NCBI GenBank assembly: GCA_035048485.1
Contig: CM068586.1
Location: 46,412,287 to 46,476,286 of the forward strand
Direction of reading: 5' to 3'
Origin: Pteria penguin
Taxonomy: Eukaryota; Mollusca; Bivalvia; Pterioida; Pteriidae
Length of the DNA stretch: 64,000 nt
A program made the position numbers and the translations under genes. Shown piece by piece: positions 25,249-37,699 of this stretch (positions within the stretch are counted from its first letter, which is position 1; every line of letters begins with the position of its first letter). Under the pieces are notes generated by a model, which saw nothing but the letters and a program-made list of their open reading frames with translations, was not told where the DNA came from and searched no databases.

Positions 25249-25718
25249 ACGTTCTTTTGGATATATAATATTGAAGTGATCTTAAATACAGGGTTGTTCA
25301 TCGACAAAAACGTCAGGGGCGTAGCCAGAGTGCAAATGATGTGTACGCACAAGAAAGGCAACACATTAGTTAAATACAAACGGGAAAATTAGCAAAAGAA
25401 AAAAAAAATGTAAATCAAATTACCATACTGGGGTGTGTATGTGTGTGTGTGGGGGGGATCTATCGCAATGTATTTTGTCAAATCGTTTTGTTTTAATTAT
25501 AAGATTTGGATCGCGGTTAAATATAACTTTGTTTTCATTTTAAGGTAGATAAACACTGCCAAATAATGGTGAATTGGCTCACGTGTTATGCTGATCAATA
25601 AGAATATAAATGGATTCGCATAGTCTTTACGATGAAGATGTTAATGCTTTTTGTCTTTGTTTTAGCGCACTTGTGACAACATTCTTTAAGAATAAACGAT
25701 GTTTTAGTGTACTGTTGC
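25249..25718. other. No gene recognised; MITE-like fragment
   Basis: CAGGGGCGTAGCCAG at about 25314 matches a common metazoan MITE terminus, but I find no partner end. A short GT/G tract follows near 25436-25457. Nothing else stands out. Confidence 0.4.
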
Positions 25719-25931
25719 TCATACGTAGTCCCGTATGTTATAGTTGACCTTTACGAGAGCCAGTGAATTACACATGATTCTCGTGGAATCAGTGATAGCA
25801 TTGCAGTGTGTATCTTGTTTGATGTGTTTGGGAAGACTATTCCATGGAGGGATTGTGTATGGGAAGTGACTGTTGCTGAGGTGGTGACTCTCATATCCTG
25901 TTTTAGGTATGATATGTAAAATAATATTCAT
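25719..25931 (-). pseudogene. LINE ORF2 C-terminal remnant
   Basis: Minus-strand translation contains KTGYESHHLSNSHFPYTIPP followed by WNSLPKHI. The FPxTIxxWNSLP block is the conserved end of the RT protein in several LINE clades (CR1/L2/Jockey-like). The frame is open for about 70 codons, then degenerates; there is no RT core nearby. It was probably inserted separately from the remnant at 24870-25248. Confidence 0.7.
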
Positions 25932-26010
25932 AATACACTGTGCCCAATCTACATGTCATTTGACTTGTAGGCTCGCTGATCAGTAGGTATGCAGCTAGAA
26001 CAATCCGAAC

Positions 26011-27810
26011 ACATCAATCACAGAAACTGGAGACGTGGAATATACACATTACATCACAGGAACTGGACAAGTGGAATATACACGTGACATCACAGGAACT
26101 GGACAAGTGGAATATAGGAATATACATGTGACATCACAAAAACTGGATCACTGGAATATACACATGTGACATCAAAAACCTGGATCACTGGAATATACAC
26201 ATGATATCACAAAAACTGGACCACTGGAATATACACATGTGACATCACATAAATTGGACCACTGGAATATACACATGTGACATTACAAAAACTGGGACCA
26301 CTGGAATACACACATGTGACATCACAAAAACTGGACCATTGGAATATACACATGTGACATCACAAAAACTGGACCACTGGAATATACACATGTGACATCA
26401 CAAGAACTGGACTACTGGAATATACAATACACATGTGACATTACAAAAACTGGACTACTGAAATATACACATGTGACATCACAGAAACTGGACAAGTTGA
26501 ATATACACGTAACATCACAGGAACTGGACCACTGGAATACACATATGTGATATCACAAAAATTGGACCACTGGAATATACACATGTGACATCACAAAAGC
26601 TGGACCACTGGAATATACACGTAACATCACAAAAACTGAACTACTCGAATATACACATGTTACACAACAAAAACAGGACCACTGGAATATACACATGTGA
26701 CATCACAAAAACTGGACCACTGGAATATACATATGTGACATCACAAAAACTGGATCACTGGAATATACACATGTGACATCACAGAAACTGGACAAGTTGA
26801 ATATACACATGTGGCATCACAAAACACAAAAACTGGACCACTGGAATATATACATGTGAAATCACAAAAACTGGACAAGTGGAATATACACGTAACATCA
26901 CAAAAACTGAACTACTCGAATATACACATGTTACAACACAAAAACTGGACCACTGGAATATACACATGTGACATCACAAAAACTGGACCACTGGAATATA
27001 CATATGTGACATCACAAAAACTGGACCACTGGAATATACACATGTGACATCACAAAAACTGGACCACTGGAATATACACATGTGACATCACAAGAACTGG
27101 ACTACTGGAATATACACATGTAACATTACAAAAACTGGACTACTGGAATATACACATGTGACATCACAGAAACTGGACAAGTTGAATATACACATGTGGC
27201 ATCACAAAACACAAAAACTGGACCACTGGAATATATACATGTGAAATCACAAAAACTGGACCACTGGAATATACACATGTGACATCACAAAAACTGGACC
27301 ACTGGAATATACACGTAACATCACAAAAACTGAACTACTCGAATACACACATGTTACACCACAAAAACTGGACCACTGGAATATACACGTGACATCACAA
27401 AAACTGGACCACTGGAATATACATATGTGACATCACAAAAACTGGACTACTGGAATATATACATGTGACATCACAGGAACTGGACAAGTTGAATATACAC
27501 ATGTGGCATCACAAAACACAAAAACTGGACCACTAGAATATGTACATGTGAAATCACAAAAACTGGACAAGTGGAATATACAGATGTGACATCACAAAAA
27601 CTGGACTACTGGAATATACACGTGACATCACAAAAACTGGACTACTGGAATATACACATGTGACATCACAGAAACTGGACCACTGGAATAAATACATGTG
27701 ACATCACAAAAACTGGACAAGTGGAATATACTCATGACATCACAAAAACTGGACTACTGGAATATACATATGTGACATCACAAAAACTGGACTACTGGAA
27801 TATACACATA
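26011..27810 (+). repeat. 38 bp minisatellite, about 1.8 kb
   Basis: The unit is close to CATCACAAAAACTGGACCAC plus TGGAATATACACATGTGA, about 45 copies. Each unit holds the palindrome CACATGTG. Variants such as the ACAAAACACAAAAACTGG longer unit recur at about 26815, 27205 and 27505, showing larger blocks were copied. Short ORFs on both strands follow the repeat. Confidence 0.97.
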
Positions 27811-30800
27811 CCCTGGTAGTATGTCTCACATGTTTGACATTATATATTTTGTGTATAATAAGGAACAAATGGTGCAGGTGATTATAATTACTGAGATATC
27901 TCAAGTCAGTAAGATCTGTTGAGATGATCTTCATGTATAAAATCAAAGGTGATTGTAAAGCACAAAGTAACTTATAGAGACATTATATGCCATACAACTG
28001 AGGTGTAAATCTCAAATTCCATGTAAAACTGATACACTGTTCCAATATCTGAAACTAGACTAAATTAGAATGTTTTTGATTAATGGTGAGCAAATAAATT
28101 AACAATTACCAAATCTTTCATTGAGTTAAAAAATATTATCTGATCCAGGGTCCTGGAGTTGATATTTTTCCCTTTTTTCATCCTATGTTATCAGCTTTCA
28201 TTAAAGATCGAATTCAGAGTTGTAGAATTTTCCTCTATTTTTGTTCATTAGTTGAAAGGGATATTAGAATTTCAGTAATACTAACTGAAACGTGTAATTT
28301 CCAGTGTGTCATTCAGTAATAACCTGCATAGTGTGTTAAGTAGTAAGACAGAAAGGAATTTGAGATATATCAGATGATGCAGAAACATTTATCATAAGGA
28401 TGATAGGCTGAGTTTGATATAATGATGGCCGTCAGAGTGCTTTATTCTGATGACTCGAACAATCATTACATCGGGAGCTTAGTACAGCCATGTTATACAG
28501 TAGCTTTGTCTAGACAGCCAGATGTCAGAACACGTCTACAGTTAGTAGAAAAGCATCTTTGCTTAAGAAAAATTGAGAAATTATTGGTGTAATACTAGTG
28601 TTATATGTAGAGATGAAGTGATTACATTGGGCTAAGATGTGGATTGTAGTAAAATAGGGTCTTTCCAGTTTTCTCATTTCATTTTTATCACCACATTTAA
28701 ATCACCAGTTTTAGTCAGTGTTACTTTTTCTCGTTACTTTCATTTCTCAGTTGTTTACCATTGTCTTTCAGTATTATGACCATTCACTTTCCATATTACT
28801 TTTATGCGCCATCCAGGTGTGGCAGGGGGCATTAAGTGTTTGCTTTGTCCGTCTTTCTGTCGTTTTGTCACACATTTGGTTTACACTGTATACCACATTG
28901 TTTCTATTGATTTTATATAATTTAGATTTTTTACAATTTGTAAAGTTTTAATGTCCTCGTTACAAATTAGCTTTAACAAATATTTTAATACATGTAAAAC
29001 AAATAGTGTTCTAGAGGTATATCTAAAAGAGATGACTAAGTGGAGGGTGCATATCTATATTAGAGGGTTGGCATATCACTATTGTGATTCTTCCAAGTTT
29101 ATCTACAAGGTGCTAAGCCAAATCAATTTTGTAGAAAACAGGTAAATGTTCTGTGATTGGTTTATATTGTATGAGCATAATATCAAAAGTAATTTTACTG
29201 TAAGTTAGATCAATGAATATGAGTGACTGTTACTAATCTTTACATTTTGAAATTCTTTTCATAGAGTTTCTGAGATGACTCCACTGTGTATGTTGTGTGC
29301 AATTAGCTTAGAGAACATTACTGCAGATATCAAATGATCATGTCAATATGCATATACCAGAGTCTGAAAATATCTAGAAGAATAAAAAATGTGAATTCAG
29401 TAAATTCATGTCCTTACATTTATGATTGTAAATGAATGTTTTATTCTAAAATAAATGTCAGCTTGTCTTTTAGTTTAGAACATTCATCCAATATCCTATT
29501 CCTTCAGTTCTTACACATTCAAAAACTAGGAATAAAGCCAAAAGGTCCGATTGATTGCAGATTTGTATTTTACTAGGTGGTACTTTACTTGGAAATGTAA
29601 AACTGCCTTCTTTTGGACAGCTCCAGTGGTGAACTTCCATGAAATATGTTTCTGTTGAAAAGAGAAGATAGGAAATAAATGGTGAGTATAGTATTTCTTT
29701 AACCATCTTCTTCCTATAAAATTAAATGATATTATAAATGAAAAACTTTTAAAAGCTTTCACTATCATCTCTATTGAAAAATAAAGAATGGAAGAGAAAT
29801 TGAGTTGTAATGGATAATGGAATAAATGTAAATTCAACAGGAAGTTACCTGTGCTTTTTGTTTAGAGATTGAAAAAAACATAGACCAATTGTGGCAAAGG
29901 TTAAGTTTGCAGGAAAACAGACAGCAGTTATGGAAGTATATATTTCCGTATGTTATATATCTTGGTAGTCAATATTCAAGTGTTAATCTATATCTGGTGT
30001 GAGGTGTTACATGAAGAACCTCCTCTATCACATGATATTGGTGCGAAAATATGTGATGCATACAATAAACAAATTATGTAAAGGATGAGGTCAAACAGTT
30101 ATTTGTATTTTTAAGATGACAATTTCTCATGTGCAGTTAATACTTTATGTGCTCAAAGAAATCAGCATGTCTACAAAAATCTTTTTACAAAGTAATGTGT
30201 ATATAATATTAGCTATCAAAATGTGTTTTGTGAGTGTTTTCATAGGTGTAATGATTTGTTTATATTTCAGTGTGTATATCACAATGCCATGAGTACTGAA
30301 GAAGAATGCTATTATAGACCAGCATTATATGGATTATCTGGAAAGCAATAGTAAAGAACATGAGCATGATGTCTAAGAGTTTTGATTTATCTATTACTTG
30401 ACTGAGTAGTGTGTGGTAAATGTAATGTATACACAGTGAGTGTTTCTATATACAACTGTGAGACATGATGAGCAGCAATAATTTTAAAAGAATATATAAA
30501 TTCACAGAGGCACATACTGGTACTACATTGTATATCGTTTACTGATTTTCATTCTTGGAATTGTTCATCATAATATGTCTCATATTGCTATTTTAGAGTC
30601 GGGTAATTCGGGTGTTAGCTCAGGATAGGGTGTTAGCTCAGGATAGGAAGGCTCTCGACATGAATTCTTCCAAAATCTCATTATAGTTTTCTGACCTTTG
30701 ATTAAAGCCATAAAAAGTTTTCATGTCAGACACTGGCATGTAAAGCAAACTGTAACTGTTTCAGTTAGGGGACTTAATGCATAACTAAAGATTTATGTAT

Positions 30801-32982
30801 AGTTATATACTTATGTGAAAGAAGCATGTTAAATGAAAATGATGTCATTAGAATTGTTTGCACCTAGGTGTATAAAATTATTACTTGATTTGTTTACATT
30901 TCAGTTTGTGTATCTCATTTGAGGTGTAATTGAAAGAAGAAAGACGATGATTGCTACCTTTGGCAGATTTTTACCAGTTTGGAAGAACAGTAAAATACAG
31001 GACTAGGTTGGTTAGATTGTATAAGTAATGAAGTAATCAATTAATTAGTGTTAATGCACAACTTGACAGGTGCTACCACCACACAGGTACCACCACTATA
31101 CAGGTGCCACCATTGAACAGGTGCCACCACTATACTTGGGCTACAGTTACATTGTGCATGCACAATAATAGGTGGAGTTTGTAAATGAAATCAAAATCAA
31201 ATGAAATGATGAAATGAATCTGTCAGCTGCAGTGGAACACACTTAATAGCATGCCACATTATACACTGAACTCATTGGGGATATCTTATTGTTTGTTAAA
31301 TGAAAACTTTATCAATCCAATAAGGTGATGATGTCTTTCTCAGCTTTGATTGTGTTAAAAAACAAAAGGGTTGTAGGCTTAAATGATCCAGCAGTTCTTT
31401 AATAAATGTATTGCATATTAATTATTTGCACAGTAATCTTCAGACTTTTTGTATTCATCCTGGTTTTTGCCTTGTGCATTGTTTACTATAGGCTCTTTAT
31501 GAATTTGTCTTATCCCGACAACTTAATAGCCCCTATGGAACTGGCATTCAAACACTTTCAGCAAATTCCCATTCAAAGAGAGACAACTCTAATACAAGTA
31601 TAATTGAACTTGGACACATAATCCTGAAAATGGGGTATCATACTTTAGACTGTCCAAATGCACCAGGCATGGCCGTATTGTATAGTGAACTAATCACTTA
31701 TTAGCATAACAAATGAAGTGCAAATGGTAGTAAACAAGTCCCATTGTATTCACATTCTTAATTTAAAATGTACAAACTGAATCTTGTATGTAATTTTATA
31801 CAATAAAAACAAATTTGAAATTTTAAAGTATTTATTGCAAGAATTTCATACATTGGCATTTGGGATCAACAAGTGACAAATGAAAAGGAAAATTCCCCTT
31901 ATAGCATCTTGGGGATAGTAAATTTAATTGTTTATATAAGAATTAAATGAACAGTCAGATCAAAACTACATAATAATAAATTAATTAATGGAATCATATA
32001 TAATAGTCCTAAAATATATGAAAATAATGTGTCAATCCCTTAGCAATCAGTTCCATGGAGAGAGGCGGGTATGGAGAAGGTTAATCCTCTATCATTGAAG
32101 TCAGCAATATAAATTTGCAAAGAATAATTATCCACACGCTTGAATAATGGCTCTAATGTCTGGAATGTATCTCAAAACAAGGCTGTATTCTAAATATAGA
32201 CGAGGTTATCAAGCGATATTAATTAAAAACATATGTGATAAGTCTCCTAAGGGGTAAAGGGTCTGCCGAAATTTGACTTGTATAAACTTCGTTTATATCA
32301 ATAAACCTAATGAAACATGATTTTACAAATAGGCAGTGGGTACCTTAAAAGTTGTCTATTTCTGTTGATTGTCTTCATGAAGTTTTTGATTACCATATAG
32401 AAAGTAACAACATTGACATGAACAGAATGAATCAATCTGATGAAAATCCTGAGGTTAGATATGCAATATTAACACCTGCTAAATCGGTATTGTACTATTT
32501 CTTTTTTATGGTAAAAAATAATTATATAAGAAATAATTAACGATTCAGTTATCTCACATAGGAGAAAGGCAGTATAAATACACTATTTATCAAAACAGTT
32601 TCAGAAAAATATGTTTTGGGTGGCTGTATAAATATACATTGTGTGGGGTAAACATTTTGGAATCATATTTGTGTTTTTCAGAATAAAATCAATTTTTGTG
32701 TAAAGTCGGAATCAATGTAATGGTGAAGTAAATTATAACTCTTTTCTAAACATTAAATTGTTAAAAATCTAAATTTTGGTTATCTGATTCTATAAGCATG
32801 ATATTAAATATCTACTACTTGTCCATAGTCATACATATATTTGCAAAAACAACAAGAGTGATTAATATATGTCCGTTGAAATTTATGTTGAAAAAAGTCA
32901 ATGATCCGTAAATAAGTTATTATAGATTATAAACCATATTACTAGTTTAAATGTCACTATTAGATATTATAAAAACACTCTG
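27811..32982. other. Intronic or intergenic DNA; weak exon-like segments
   Basis: Long AT-rich stretch with no recognisable protein. Near 28808-28890 lies a TE-like start (GGTGTGGCAGGGGGC, TTTGTCCGTC). Splice-flanked open segments on the plus strand include 28976-29141 (donor AACAG|GTAAAT) with a phase-compatible segment 29265-29338 ending in TGA and AATAAA near 29380, and a reading starting ALYEFVLSRQLNSPYGTG at 31493 after TTTACTATAG. A 19 bp phrase GGGTGTTAGCTCAGGATAG is duplicated near 30610-30645. Open frames this long arise by chance here, so none is called as a gene. Confidence 0.35.
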
Positions 32983-33238
32983 TTCCCACACATTATCAGC
33001 CAGCTGGCCTGTATGTAGTGGTTTTACTTTGGTACTTTGTTATTTACACTTGTAGCAGCAGTAATTGTTCCCACACATTATCAGCCAGCTGCCCTATATG
33101 TAGTGGTTTTACTTTGGTACTTTGTTATTTACACTTGTAGCAGCAGTAATTGTTCCCACACATTATCAGCCAGCTGCCCTGTATGTAGTGGTTTTACTTT
33201 GGTACTTTGTTATTTACACTTTAGCAGCAGTAATTGAT
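32983..33238 (+). repeat. Three tandem copies of an 85 bp unit
   Basis: Copies start TTCCCACACATTATCAGCCA at 32983, 33068 and 33153 and are nearly identical, each ending in TAGCAGCAGTAATTG. Recent local triplication. The 66-codon ORF across it is a by-product. Confidence 0.97.
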
Positions 33239-33452
33239 ACTCTGTACATTTTCTTTACCACATAAAATAAAGGCCAGGAGGCTGAAAATATTTGGATACA
33301 GAGTGATTTTGTTATCATATTATAACCAAATTTCCCAATTGTGAATTTAATGGATAAAATTAGATAATTTACACAGATATTAACTTTACTGCCATGGAAG
33401 TTATATAGCAGATCTTGTTATGTAGTACTTGATGCTTGTCATGTGATTTTAG

Positions 33453-33610
33453 AGACTATGGTAACACACACTGGCATGAGTTTTTACAAAGGACATGGGC
33501 AAATCAAAAGTGTGACATCTTCTGCAGTTGAACCTCAGATAGATCACCAGGCTAGCTTGTTTGCAGCTTTCGTTTCGTTTGTGCACTCAGGTAGTATGAC
33601 TATAAGGCAA
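33453..33610 (+). CDS. Candidate coding exon 1 of chain, unknown protein
   Basis: The acceptor CATGTGATTTTAG opens a frame reading TMVTHTGMSFYKGHGQIK, then SVTSSAVEPQIDHQASLFAA and FVSFVHSGSMTIRQ. The segment is more GC-rich than its surroundings and lacks the F/I/K/N bias of chance ORFs. Two donors are possible: TCAG|GTAGTA at 33590 or CAA|GTGTCT at 33610; the latter, weaker as a site, keeps phase 0 for the exon at 35812. No family recognised. The 2.2 kb intron that follows would contain the SINE and its tail array. Confidence 0.3.
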
Positions 33611-34728
33611 GTGTCTTTCTTATCCATTTCTCTGTCTCTGGTCCTTTCTTATTATTGGTCACAGTAGTAAAACTTGAAACAATCTGCAAAGATATTATGG
33701 TAGTTTTATATGTGAATTGGTATGAAATCCAGTTCAGGACTTTATTATGTTTCATGATAAGTTTTGTGAGACAGGGTTGGACTATTTGATAGATTGTATT
33801 GATACTATACCATACTCAGTACTATCTCCAGGATACCTGGTTTATTCCTGTTATAAATGTACATCATACCAGTAACCAGAAGATTTTTATACCCGTATAT
33901 TTGAATGTTATTAAAGATCGGATTGCCGTATGCAAATCCCTCAAGGGAGAAACTTAGAGTACATTATATAAGTGGAAAATGTCTTAACCATTAAGTGCAT
34001 GTAAATAATTATACTAAAAACATCGGTTTTAAAGCATAAATGAATTTAATTGTATGTTTAAATTCATTTACTGTGTAAGTAATGTACATCTATTGTTATA
34101 AACTGTATCATTAAATAATACAGTTACAGTATTAAAGTGTTTCATTTGTGGGAGTATTGAACCCTGCATGTCAATGAGATATTGTTAAATATTTGTTGTT
34201 TTTTTTTTAAATTACAGAAAATATCCAATGTTAAAAACACATTTTGTAGCCATGCATGATATATTGTCATAATCTTGCCTAGGCCACTTAAAAATTGTAT
34301 TACCATGGCATTTTCATTTTTTCTTCCTTGACTACAATTTTTTCACTTTATTGATTTCAAAACTTCAGATAGTTAAACATGTAACATTATAACAAATATT
34401 AATTTATTTATTAAAATCTGCTATCTCTATTTTAAAACTACGTGTATTTGAAAATTTCAAATGTGGCGCATTGTCAATTTTCATTATAGGAGCAGGGAGT
34501 ATATGGAAGCAATTTGAAATGGAGAACCAATGGTAGTCAGAGATGAATTATAGGTTTTGGTAACATCAGTTTGGTAGTATGTCTAATTCTTTAACATTTA
34601 TTGACAGTAGATACAACTAGAAGCAATTTTAGTATTGGAAGAGGTGAAGTGGGCAAGCTTGCCAGGGTCTTTGTCAAGAGGTCAAATATCTTCTTCAGTT
34701 TTTCTACTTTTAAAACTCCCAACATATA

Positions 34729-34938
34729 GAGTTGGTTTAGCTCCATTGACAAGATACTTGGCTTGTGACTATCAGGTCCTAAGTTCAGGTCCACCAGTAA
34801 CTCATTAGCGTCCTGTCTTCTGGATGAGACACTAAAAACCCAGGTTTTGTGTCGTGGTAGACGTGGCACATAAAGTTTCCTCACTGCTTCAGGTGGGTCC
34901 GTGTATACTGGTCAAAATTTCTGTGCGATTCACCAGGT
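34729..34938 (+). mobile_element. Degenerate SINE, family 2, tail expanded
   Basis: The copy follows the better-preserved element at 56820-57085: tRNA-like head (GTTTAGCTCCATTGACAAG, CTTGGCTTGTGACTATCAGG), then GTCCTGTCTTCTGGATGAGA, GTGGCACATAAAGTTTCCTC and CACTGCTTCAGGTGGGTCCG, then CACCAGGTAGATGGCATC. Pol III boxes are mutated. Its 3' part runs straight into a 26 bp tandem array. Confidence 0.8.
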
Positions 34939-35352
34939 AGATGGCATCAATCACCATATAAAGTAGATGGCATCAATCACCATATAAAGTAGATGGCAAC
35001 AATCACCATACAAAGTAGATGGCATCAGTTACCATATAAAGTAGATGGCAACAATCACCATATAAAGTAGATGGCATCAATCACCATATAACTTAGATGG
35101 CATCAATTACCATATAAAGCAGATGGCATCAATCACCATATAAAGTATATGGCATCAATCATCATATAAAGCAGATGGCATCAATTACCATATAAAGTAG
35201 ATAGCATCAATCACCATATAAAGTAGATAGCATCAATCACCATATAAAGTAGATGGCATCAATCACCATATAAAGTAGATGACATCAATCACCATATTAA
35301 AGCAGATGGCATCAATCACCATATAAAGCATATGGCATCAATTACTTTATAA
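34939..35352 (+). repeat. 26 bp minisatellite grown from a SINE 3' end
   Basis: The unit AGATGGCATCAATCACCATA plus TAAAGT is repeated about 16 times. It corresponds to the SINE family 2 segment CAGATACTGTCACCATATAC found at 57030-57050 and, inverted, at about 62450-62470. The first unit is the SINE's own copy at its normal position, so the array arose by amplification in place. Confidence 0.9.
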
Positions 35353-35811
35353 GTGGAATGATCTTGTTGTGTTGTAAGACAAGAAACGAACAAAATTCCA
35401 CCATATAGGTGAAATCAAACTACAAGGTCAGTCAAACCAAATCAAATTTTTAGATATGTACATTTCAAAAGAATTTTTTTTTTTAAATTGTTTTATAAAA
35501 ACAAGACAATGCTTATTACTACACTTCTGCTTCTTTCTAAAAAATACAGCATATTCATTAATGTATAATATATACATTAGTGTATGATATATAGTGTATA
35601 CATCAGTATATAATATATAATGTATATATTGTATAATATATAATGTATACATTAGTATATAACATATATCTATATCAGAATAATTAATTTCTAGATTGAT
35701 ATAGTCAGTTGATATATGGATCCCATTCCAATCATATCTCATAAGTTTGTAGATATTAGTTATATGTGATTTTTTACACTGACTTGTTTAAATTTCTCTT
35801 TTATATATCAG

Positions 35812-35927
35812 TTTGTACGAAGAGTGCTGTTCCTGACTGACATCATCTGTATTTTACTGGACGTTGGCATTCTTGAGACCTTGATGTCCTCCTACACATC
35901 AGTTTACCTAGCTGTCAGCATAATCAG
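35812..35927 (+). CDS. Candidate coding exon 2 of chain, unknown protein
   Basis: A good acceptor (AAATTTCTCTTTTATATATCAG split before TTTGTACG) is followed by 116 nt and donor ATCAG|GTGACA. The only open frame reads FVRRVLFLTDIICILLDV then GILETLMSSYTSVYLAVSII. It is hydrophobic and leucine-rich, resembling an alpha-helical repeat or membrane segment. GC is clearly above the flanks. It starts in phase 0 and ends two bases into a codon that the next candidate exon completes as Arg. Of the chain this is the strongest single exon. No homologue recognised. Confidence 0.35.
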
Positions 35928-36393
35928 GTGACAAACCACACAGCATTACCTAGGGCTTTGTATTTCTTATAACTTTTATGTCATTTCATCTGTAGCAGTA
36001 AGATTGACCAGGTATATAATAATACAGGTACATGTAGATGAATCATGCTCTTTATTATTTTTTTGTCACCGTTGAAGCACAGTGGTAGTAAACAAATATT
36101 TTGAGATCTTTGGAGTTTCAAACGAGGTAATAAGAACAGAACTATATCTTATCAAGTCTAAAACATTTCAAAGAGGATACATGCCAGGAAGTTGAATGAA
36201 AAAATTTGAGAATTTTAAAAGAAATTTTGCTTTAAGAGGTTTGATTTTATGGATAAGTAGGATATACTGAAATTTTGAAAAAGACATTTTGTTTAAACCC
36301 GGTTTCTCCAATTCCAAGGTAAATCTAATCTTTGTTTTCATTTGAACAAATTTTCTAAGTTTCCAAATCCAGATTAAAGTACACATTTATACA

Positions 36394-36575
36394 GAGCTAG
36401 CTTAGCCCCAGTAATTAGGTGCTTGGCTTGAGATGGAGAGGTCTTGGCTGGTGATGGAGAGGTCTTGGTTGGTGACAGAGAGGTGTTGGTTGGTGAAGGA
36501 GAGGTCTTGGCTCGAGACAGAGGTGTTGGTTGGTGACCTAGAGGTCTTGGCTGGTGGCCGAGAGGTTGGTTTTTT
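36394..36575 (+). repeat. 21 bp minisatellite grown from a SINE head
   Basis: Units close to CTTGGCTGGTGATGGAGAGG plus T repeat about seven times with drift. The unit equals the anticodon-arm region of SINE family 2 (CTCGGCTCGTGATCGAGAGG at 56850), and the left flank GCTTAGCCCCAGTAATTAGG matches the SINE A-box region. The rest of the SINE is missing to the right. Confidence 0.8.
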
Positions 36576-36661
36576 TCAATGATGATTATTGATTATAAAA
36601 GATGTCATGCTAAGTTGGGCCAATGTTTTACTGCATGTATCATGACAATTATTCTGTGCAG

Positions 36662-36782
36662 GCAGAAATTTATTGATAGTGGTGAAGTCAGTCTCAATTT
36701 TGAATCATGGTCAATTACCTTAAGGACAATATGGACCACTTTTACTCGCTTTACATCCACAGAAGTTAAAAATAAAATGTGA
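36662..36782 (+). CDS. Candidate terminal coding exon 3 of chain
   Basis: After the acceptor ACAATTATTCTGTGCAG the first base completes the Arg codon left open by 35812-35927. It then reads QKFIDSGEVSLNFESWSIT and LRTIWTTFTRFTSTEVKNKM to TGA. AATAAA follows at about 36976, a plausible polyadenylation signal. A possible internal donor (GAA|GTTAAA, about 36764) would instead join the acceptor TTTCCATTCAG near 36851. The 734 nt intron before it contains the SINE-head minisatellite. Function unknown. Confidence 0.28.
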
Positions 36783-37618
36783 TGACCTTTATTACTCTTA
36801 TTTGGAAGAAATGATTGACAGCTGTGAAGTAACATGTACAGTTTCCATTCAGGAAGCTCTGCAGGCACATAACTTCATCAATCACATACTACCATCTTTA
36901 TAATTTAGTGAAAGGGGCTGTACAGTTTTATCAAATATAAACTGTTATTGTGTTAAAATAGGATATTTAGGACACAAATAAAACACTGGGTTTGTGTAAA
37001 TCCTATATCATCCACATTTAGTGGCCAGAGTTTTAATTATTAAATTGAAAGTCGGTCAAAATAGGGCAGCTTCCTGCCAGCTGGATTATTACAATAAAGT
37101 AGATATCCTTAACGATAAAAGTCACTTCATGTTTAGATATTATTTCAGCAATCAAAATGATAAGATAAGTGTACATCCAATATATATCACCAAATTTATA
37201 AAATATGCAAGATTCTTGCCTAGAATTGGATGATGATAGCATTTAACTTGGTGCAGGAAAATCTTCTCAATTCCCTTGATATTTACAAATTAATTACCAG
37301 GATAAACAAAGAAACAAAATTCTACACACAGTCTCATTGATTTTACAAACCACAACTTTAAAATATATAAAGATGTGCATCTTATAATACAAGCTTCATA
37401 TCAACCACAAGTAGTCCTACAAAAAGCTGTTGTAAGTAGCTTTTCAACCTTCAAGCATTTATTCCAACACTGCCTCTTATTCATAGAGTTACAATTATAA
37501 TTATGCCACCCTCACCATTTCTGTGTAGCCGATAATGATTGATTAAATGTCCTGAAAATGACAGACCATTCCTTATACATAAAAATATAGTATTAGCCGC
37601 GGTAAATATTAATTAGAT
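36783..37618. other. Possible 3' UTR, then no gene recognised
   Basis: The first 200 nt could be the 3' UTR of the candidate exon chain (AATAAA near 36976). Beyond that I see AT-rich sequence with 69-70-codon ORFs on both strands at 37021-37242, at chance level. Confidence 0.35.
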
Positions 37619-37699
37619 AACTGAATCCTGCATACATAACATGTTAACTGAATCCTGCATACATAACATGTTAACTGAATCCTGCATACATAACATGTT
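37619..37699 (+). repeat. Three perfect 27 bp tandem copies
   Basis: AACTGAATCCTGCATACATA plus ACATGTT occurs three times without visible change, so the triplication is recent. Confidence 0.95.

Noticed and set aside
26011..27810. CRISPR-like array
   Set aside because: The 38 bp units are contiguous with no unique spacers; it is a minisatellite in a eukaryotic genome.
28951..29338. Two-exon plus-strand gene ending near AATAAA at 29380
   Set aside because: Phases match and the donor is good, but the composition is close to chance ORFs and the acceptor before the first segment is weak; mentioned in the region entry only.
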